Assembly (NCBI GenBank): GCA_001414345.1
Contig: LLCB01000679.1
Location: forward strand, 1 to 12,894
Source: Hymenoscyphus infarciens
Taxonomy: Eukaryota; Ascomycota; Leotiomycetes; Helotiales; Helotiaceae
Direction of reading: 5' to 3'
Length of the DNA stretch: 12,894 nucleotides
Shown here: piece by piece, positions 9,322-12,894 of the stretch
Numbering within the stretch: position 1 is the stretch's first letter
How the letters are laid out: the number at the start of each line of letters is the position of its first letter
Program-made: the position numbers and the translations under genes
The notes under the pieces: model-generated
Database searches by the model: none
Told to the model about the DNA's origin: nothing
The model's input: the letters and a program-made list of their open reading frames with translations, nothing else

Positions 9322-9460
9322 GTCTATAACTAAGTATCTAGTACTTACTTAAGTATAAAAAAGATATACTAGTTATTAGTATAATACTACTACTAGGTTA
9401 GACTAGGTTTAAACTATAAGAGGTATATAGCAACTTATTAAGTTTATAAATACTCTTATT
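9322..9460 (+). other. Degenerate integrase H2C2 zinc domain (element A)
   Basis: This part of element A's pol is marked separately because it shows RIP clearly. The spacing and surrounding residues of the HHCC zinc-binding fold are intact, but metal-ligand positions read Tyr (VYNQ, STYL, ATYQVYKYS). The domain normally helps integrase bind LTR ends; this copy could not coordinate zinc. Confidence 0.75.
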
Positions 9461-10749
9461 CTTAATAGACTAAGTAGTAAGGCTTTCTTTACCTCTCTCT
9501 AGTACCTAACTATCTTATATAATATTTATATATAAATTTTAAATTATTCTTAAAGAATAAACATAGATTTAATACTATACTAGTATTTATTAACTAACTT
9601 AGAAAGGATTTAGTATTAATACTTTAATACTTAACTATAGATGTTAAAGGCCTAGTTAAACTCTTTATTTAATAGATTTACTATTTTCGTTACTACTCTA
9701 AATCGATTACGTTTAATTAAGAACTTTAATTTATATTATTATTTTAGACTAAATTTTATTAAATAATTAGTATTAAGCTTAAGCTTAGTACTATTTACTA
9801 TAAATAAATAGATAGATAGATAGAGATAATAAACCGATATATTAATTAGAGACTAAGGCTCTTTATAACCTACTATTAAGATAACTAGAGCGAATTAATC
9901 TCTCTAATAGATAGAGTATAAATAATACTCTTATATTTATCTATTAGTATAACCTCTTATTAGCTTAAGTTTAGACTTAACCTAAGGACTTTATAGAACT
10001 AGAATATACTAAAGGCATCTATTTCTTAAGAATAACTTAACTATAATAAGATAGTAAAAGTAGCTTAATATATATACTCTACTTAAGAGATATTAAAAGA
10101 TAATATAGATAAGGCCTAGAAAAGAATAGAGAGTAGTATAAATTAATACTAAAAAGCTATTAACTAGGATATTAGAGATAAAGTCTACTTATTTATTAAG
10201 AATCTTAAAATAAATTATTCTAGTTAAAAGATTACTAAGTAGTAGATAGAACCTTTTAAAATACTAGATTATATAGAATACTTCTATAAGCTAAAACTTC
10301 TAGAAGAATTATTAATTTATAATATTTTTACTTCTAATATACTTTTAAAGAATCTAAATACTCTCTTACTAGGATAAGAGGCTTTTAAGCCTCTACTAGA
10401 TAATATTTAAGATATATAAGAATAGAAGGTTTAAGAAATACTTAGTAATTAACTTTTTAAAAGATAGCTATAATACTAGGTAAGATAGGTTAGATATAAT
10501 TTAGATTCTACTTAGTACTCTATAGATAATTTTTAAGGTTTACTATATTATTTAAGAGACTTTTATACTAAATATCTAGAATAGCTAAGACTACTCTAAC
10601 TCCTTTCTAAATAGATTAATATATAGAAATTAGATAAGAATTAAGTAAAAGAGTTAATTTATAAAACTCTATTAATACTCTCTAATTCTAGTTACCTTTA
10701 ATAAAAAACTTATAATAAAAACCTAAGATAAAACACTAACTAGTAGAAA

Positions 10750-11290
10750 TGTTTAAAATTAATAAAGTAAAGAACTAAGACTAAGTTACTACTAAAATAG
10801 AGCCTACTAACTCTCTCTAGGCTATAGCCTCTTCTTCCTCTAACTTATTATTCTCTCTACTCTTCTAAGTATAAGAAGTCTAAACTAGCTCTTCTTCTAC
10901 CTCCTTCTTATAAGCACGCTTCTTATCTTAGTAATCTCTCGTAACCGGCTTAGAAGAGAACGCTTATAAACTCTTTAAATAGGCTTTAAAGAAGACCTAA
11001 ACCTAGGTTTAGATAGAGGTCTTATCTTCTACTATATAGTATAAGAACTTTTAAATATTAGTAACTAAAACCTCTCTAATAAGTAAGAGGTACTTATAAT
11101 AACTTTAGTACGAAGTGCCTAAGTCTCCTCTAAAAGAGCGAACTATATCTTTAAACTATTCTTTAGTACCTCTATACTAGTAATAACTAATACTTTATCT
11201 AAGGCCTTAATAGCCTTCTTAACCTCTCTCTTCTTCTTCTTAAGCTTAAGCTTATTAAACTCCTTCTCTATAAACTACGACAACTATCTA
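10750..11290 (-). pseudogene. Possible minus-strand coding remnant, family not recognised
   Basis: On the minus strand two stretches look like worn protein. One is Lys/Arg-rich and helical at about 11183-11262 (KLKLKKKKREVKKAIKALDK). The other is charged, at about 10810-10990 (RAYKKEVEEEL, then a Glu-rich run at about 10830). They lie in different frames, so one product would need an indel between them. Stops are TAA/TAG as elsewhere. The composition loosely recalls the basic C-terminal tails of pogo/Fot1-type transposases, but there is no catalytic motif and I do not assign a family. It may equally be a non-coding part of element A. Confidence 0.25.
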
Positions 11291-11553
11291 AGTTAGAATA
11301 GATATAGTATATATTTAAGATTAAACTTACTAGAATATATATAGTATTCTACTCTACGTAGTACTTATACTTCTTCGACTTTAGCTTTTTAAAAGCGTAT
11401 ATATAATCTCTATTCTAAGATTTTACTTAAAGATATTAAATATAGTAGACTTAGTAGATAGCTAGAAGCGTACTAGGAGAATATAAAAGAGGTATTTTAC
11501 TATATTAGATTAGCTCTAAATTAGGTCTAATAAAGGAGAGAAAGACTTACTTT

Positions 11554-11581
11554 TATATATATATATATAATATATATATAT
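11554..11581. repeat. A/T dinucleotide run
   Basis: This is a 28-base alternating TA tract with one interruption (AA) near its middle. Such runs are common in RIP-mutated DNA because TpA is the end product; no function is inferred. Confidence 0.8.
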
Positions 11582-11657
11582 GTTCTAGTATAAAAGTTAG
11601 TATATAAGAATATACTTAATTAGAAGGTATTCTTACTATATATATATTATTTTAGAT

Positions 11658-11679
11658 AAAAAGAAAAGAAGAAGAGAAG
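11658..11679 (+). other. 22-base purine tract, candidate polypurine tract
   Basis: This is an unbroken run of A and G on the + strand. If element A's 3' LTR begins shortly after it, this would be A's plus-strand primer site, and the LTR would then be cut by element C at 11849. That reading is speculative: there is no TG start visible and no second LTR for comparison. A low-complexity stretch is the alternative. Confidence 0.25.
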
Positions 11680-11849
11680 TTAAAATTAGAGAAAAGTCGT
11701 CTACTAATATATTACTTATAATAATAGCTATTACTTTACGATTATTATTTATTACTTAATAATTACTATTATAATATATAATAATAGTAAGAATATAATA
11801 ACTCTATAGTAGTATACTACTTTCTACCTAAAGGCTAATAATTAGCCTC

Positions 11850-12040
11850 TATAATAGCTCTCTATAAATACATAAAGAGAGTACTTATAGAATAGTACCT
11901 AATATTAAGAAAAACTAAACTAAAGAGAAAAGTAAAGAGTATAAGTACTCTAGCTTTATTTATATATATTAAGCAAAGCCTTAGTAAAGCCTTAGGCTAA
12001 CCTAGTTATATAAGTAACGTATATAACTAGGACTATTATA
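11850..12040 (-). repeat. 3' LTR of element C
   Basis: This 191-bp LTR on the minus strand has both ends in the RIP form (TATAATAG, CTATTATA). It matches the two element B LTRs with mainly transition differences; one transversion is seen at LTR position 44. It contains the same inverted repeat, tandem 11-mer and TATA stretch. Confidence 0.93.
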
Positions 12041-12894
12041 CTACCTCTCTTTTAAAAGAGCCTCTTATAACTAAGCAGCTTTATCCTCTTTTAATATAAA
12101 AGTATTAAGCTCTAGCTTATTATAATCCTCTCTCCTAGCCTTATATACTACTTTCTATAGTAGAAGAGCTTCTAGAAGACTAGCTATTTTTAGCTTCTCT
12201 AAATAGAACCTCTCTACTAGTTATAACACATATATTAGTTATTAAGCTAGATACTAATTAAAGTCTTTATTATAGCCTTTCTACTTAATTTAGTAATAGA
12301 GAGACTACTATCTCTTCTTACTAGCTAGTATTTCTTTAACCTCTTATTCCTCTTCTTTATTTATAATAATTAATAAGAGTAATATAACTACCTATTCTAG
12401 TAAGAGATTATCTATAGCCTTATATAACTTCTTAAAAGTAAAGATAAAGTAAACTTTAATAGAAGCTAGTAGTTATAATTAGAAAGTAGAACCTACTTCT
12501 TTAAAGATCTTAAAAGAGCTAGCTATCTAATAGTCTAGCTTTTAGCTTAGTTATTAAGTTACCTAGTCTTTTATTATAATAAAGACTATATCTCTTACTT
12601 TAAAATCAATATCTTATCTATATTTATTTATATCTTATTCTTTCTTTTATTAAGCTTTTAATATATTTATTTAACTAATATTTAAGACTTCTTAGATTAT
12701 CTTTATAATTACTATAGCCTTTTCTTATAATAGCTATTCTTTTATATTAACTAGTTCTAGTATTTATTAGTTAAACAAGGTTCTTAGTATATATCTCTTT
12801 TATAACTTAAAAGGTAATATTCTAATAGTACTATAAGGTAGTACTAACTATATATAGTCTATTATTAGAAGGATCTTAGACTAATTAGTATAAT
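12041..12894 (-). pseudogene. pol C-terminal part of element C: integrase end, GPY/F module, chromodomain, tail
   Basis: Read on the minus strand from the right edge toward the LTR. It covers the end of the integrase core, the GPY/F module (about 12421-12541, FKIFKEVGSTF-like) and a chromodomain at about 12241-12360. There EEE-stop-EVKEILASKKR shows the classic EWEV entry with Trp turned into a stop. The C-terminal tail (ERFYLEKLKIAS onward) ends at the LTR. Unlike in element B, chromodomain and tail share one frame here. TAA/TAG stops mark former Gln and Trp codons. The N-terminal domains are beyond the window. Confidence 0.85.

Larger units (their letters stand above)
1..10680 (+). mobile_element. 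Element A: RIP-mutated Ty3/gypsy chromovirus, split by element B
   Basis: This is the host element of the nest. Its coding order is gag, protease, reverse transcriptase, RNase H, integrase, GPY/F-like module and chromodomain, which defines a Ty3/gypsy chromovirus. The copy is cut at 2377/8172 by element B; removing B and one copy of CCTAG restores continuous homology. The 5' LTR and probably the start of gag lie left of the window. The right boundary is uncertain: recognisable pol homology fades after about 10600, and the 3' LTR cannot be identified without its partner. The pol part stays in one reading frame from about 1036 to about 10580 apart from the insertion. Decay has therefore been by substitution only, and every in-frame stop I read is TAA or TAG, as RIP at Gln and Trp codons predicts. 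Confidence 0.9.
8172..10680 (+). pseudogene. pol of element A, second part: YxDD box, RNase H, integrase, chromodomain
   Basis: This resumes element A's pol after the CCTAG duplication. The YxDD box at 8194-8205 reads YLDN, so the second catalytic Asp is lost. RNase H spans about 8630-8995; the first Asp (8641-8643), the NKELSTII block and the terminal KADILTQ Asp are visible. The integrase zinc region at 9322-9460 keeps its shape (VYNQVSSTYLSIKK, then YQVYKYS) with His and Cys changed to Tyr. In the integrase core the first two acidic positions are Asn (9592-9594 and 9715-9717), while the Glu of the QTE block remains (9823-9825). A GPY/F-like module begins at 10249 (EPFKILDYI). A chromodomain follows at about 10411-10580, starting as the decayed form of EWEVEEIL and ending in the family's YLLRDFH segment. 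The C-terminus beyond about 10600 is a guess. Confidence 0.92.
10681..11849. other. Unassigned RIP-mutated interval between elements A and C
   Basis: This stretch of nearly 1.2 kb has no confident gene. It should contain the 3' end and perhaps the 3' LTR of element A, but the 5' LTR is outside the window so no comparison is possible. The + strand is pyrimidine-rich at about 10790-11240, which suggests a former minus-strand coding region. At 11554-11581 there is an A/T alternating run, and at 11658-11679 an uninterrupted 22-base purine tract. From 11690 to 11820 the DNA is almost pure A+T with many ATAATA-type words. CpG survives somewhat more often here (10915-10960, 11340-11475) than in elements A and B. 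Confidence 0.5.
11850..12894 (-). mobile_element. Element C: minus-strand copy of the element B family (3' end only)
   Basis: This interval aligns, reverse-complemented, to 7124-8171 of element B: the 3' LTR at 11850-12040, then 854 bases of pol corresponding to 857 in B. The copy runs off the right edge, so the 5' LTR and the second target duplication are outside; the left flank offers GCCTC (11845-11849) as the candidate duplication. C is RIP-mutated independently of B. It retains, for example, TG in GTG at about 12229 (minus strand) where B has ATA, and it lacks B's two-base TA expansion. C is convergent with B, so the two 3' ends face each other across 3678 bp. Confidence 0.93.

Noticed and set aside
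9805..9825. GATA-type tetranucleotide microsatellite
   Set aside because: The repeat (gatagatagatag) falls exactly on the decayed integrase TDGQTE-type codons, in frame, and is explained by RIP of that coding block.
11690..11820. Terminal inverted repeats of a DNA transposon or MITE
   Set aside because: ATAATAGTAA-type words can be paired in several ways, but in almost pure A+T sequence this is expected by chance, and no target duplication or second terminus was found.
1..12894. Alternative genetic code in which TAA/TAG encode Gln
   Set aside because: Many in-frame TAA/TAG codons sit at Gln positions, but others sit at Trp positions, and Cys/His to Tyr and Asp to Asn changes occur alongside. 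RIP explains all of these together; a recoding does not.
1..12894. Mitochondrial or naturally A+T-rich genome (protist, apicoplast)
   Set aside because: The transition-only LTR differences, loss of CpA/TpG specifically, and dead Ty3/gypsy chromoviruses point to nuclear RIP-mutated DNA. No rRNA, tRNA or respiratory genes are seen.
1..12894. Short ATG-initiated open frames scattered over both strands
   Set aside because: They are short, lie in shadow frames of gag/pol, and share no recognisable motif. With ATG almost erased and TGA nearly absent, open runs here carry little meaning.

Overview
This window looks like a transposon graveyard from the genome of a filamentous ascomycete (Pezizomycotina). 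It holds no intact gene. The DNA is very A+T-rich (a sample line gives about 23% G+C). CpA and TpG dinucleotides are almost absent and TpA is very abundant. Only about ten ATG triplets occur on the + strand. This is the footprint of repeat-induced point mutation (RIP), which changes C to T mainly in CpA on both strands of repeated DNA. Coding frames can still be followed if one accepts that Gln and Trp codons became TAA/TAG, Cys and His codons became Tyr, and Asp and Gly codons became Asn, Arg or Glu. The organism call is inference from this footprint and from the retroelement family.

Layout. (1) 1-2377 and 8172 to about 10680: element A, a Ty3/gypsy retrotransposon of the chromovirus type, + strand. 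It has gag (CCHC knuckle), protease, reverse transcriptase, RNase H, integrase, a GPY/F-like module and a chromodomain. Its 5' end lies left of the window. (2) 2378-8171: element B, a second chromovirus, 5794 bp and complete end to end. It has two 191-bp LTRs and has inserted into the reverse-transcriptase region of A, 18 bp before the YxDD box. The 5-bp target duplication CCTAG flanks it exactly, and A's reading frame resumes without a gap after removing B plus one CCTAG. (3) About 10690-11849: 1.2 kb of RIP-mutated DNA with no confident assignment. It should include the 3' end of A, and it shows a weak minus-strand coding trace and a 22-base purine tract. (4) 11850-12894: element C, a copy of the B family on the minus strand. 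Its 3' LTR is at 11850-12040 and the last 0.85 kb of its pol follows, running off the right edge.

The order of events can be read directly. A inserted first, B jumped into A, and C is a separate insertion facing B tail to tail. Both A and B carry chromodomains, which in this family tether integrase to H3K9-methylated chromatin; that fits nested insertion into existing heterochromatin. RIP then acted on all copies. The two LTRs of B, identical at insertion, now differ at 17 of 191 positions, all transitions. Catalytic and zinc-binding residues are lost in both elements, so none can be autonomously active. The region should be read as silenced heterochromatin. I did not find a new functional system here.
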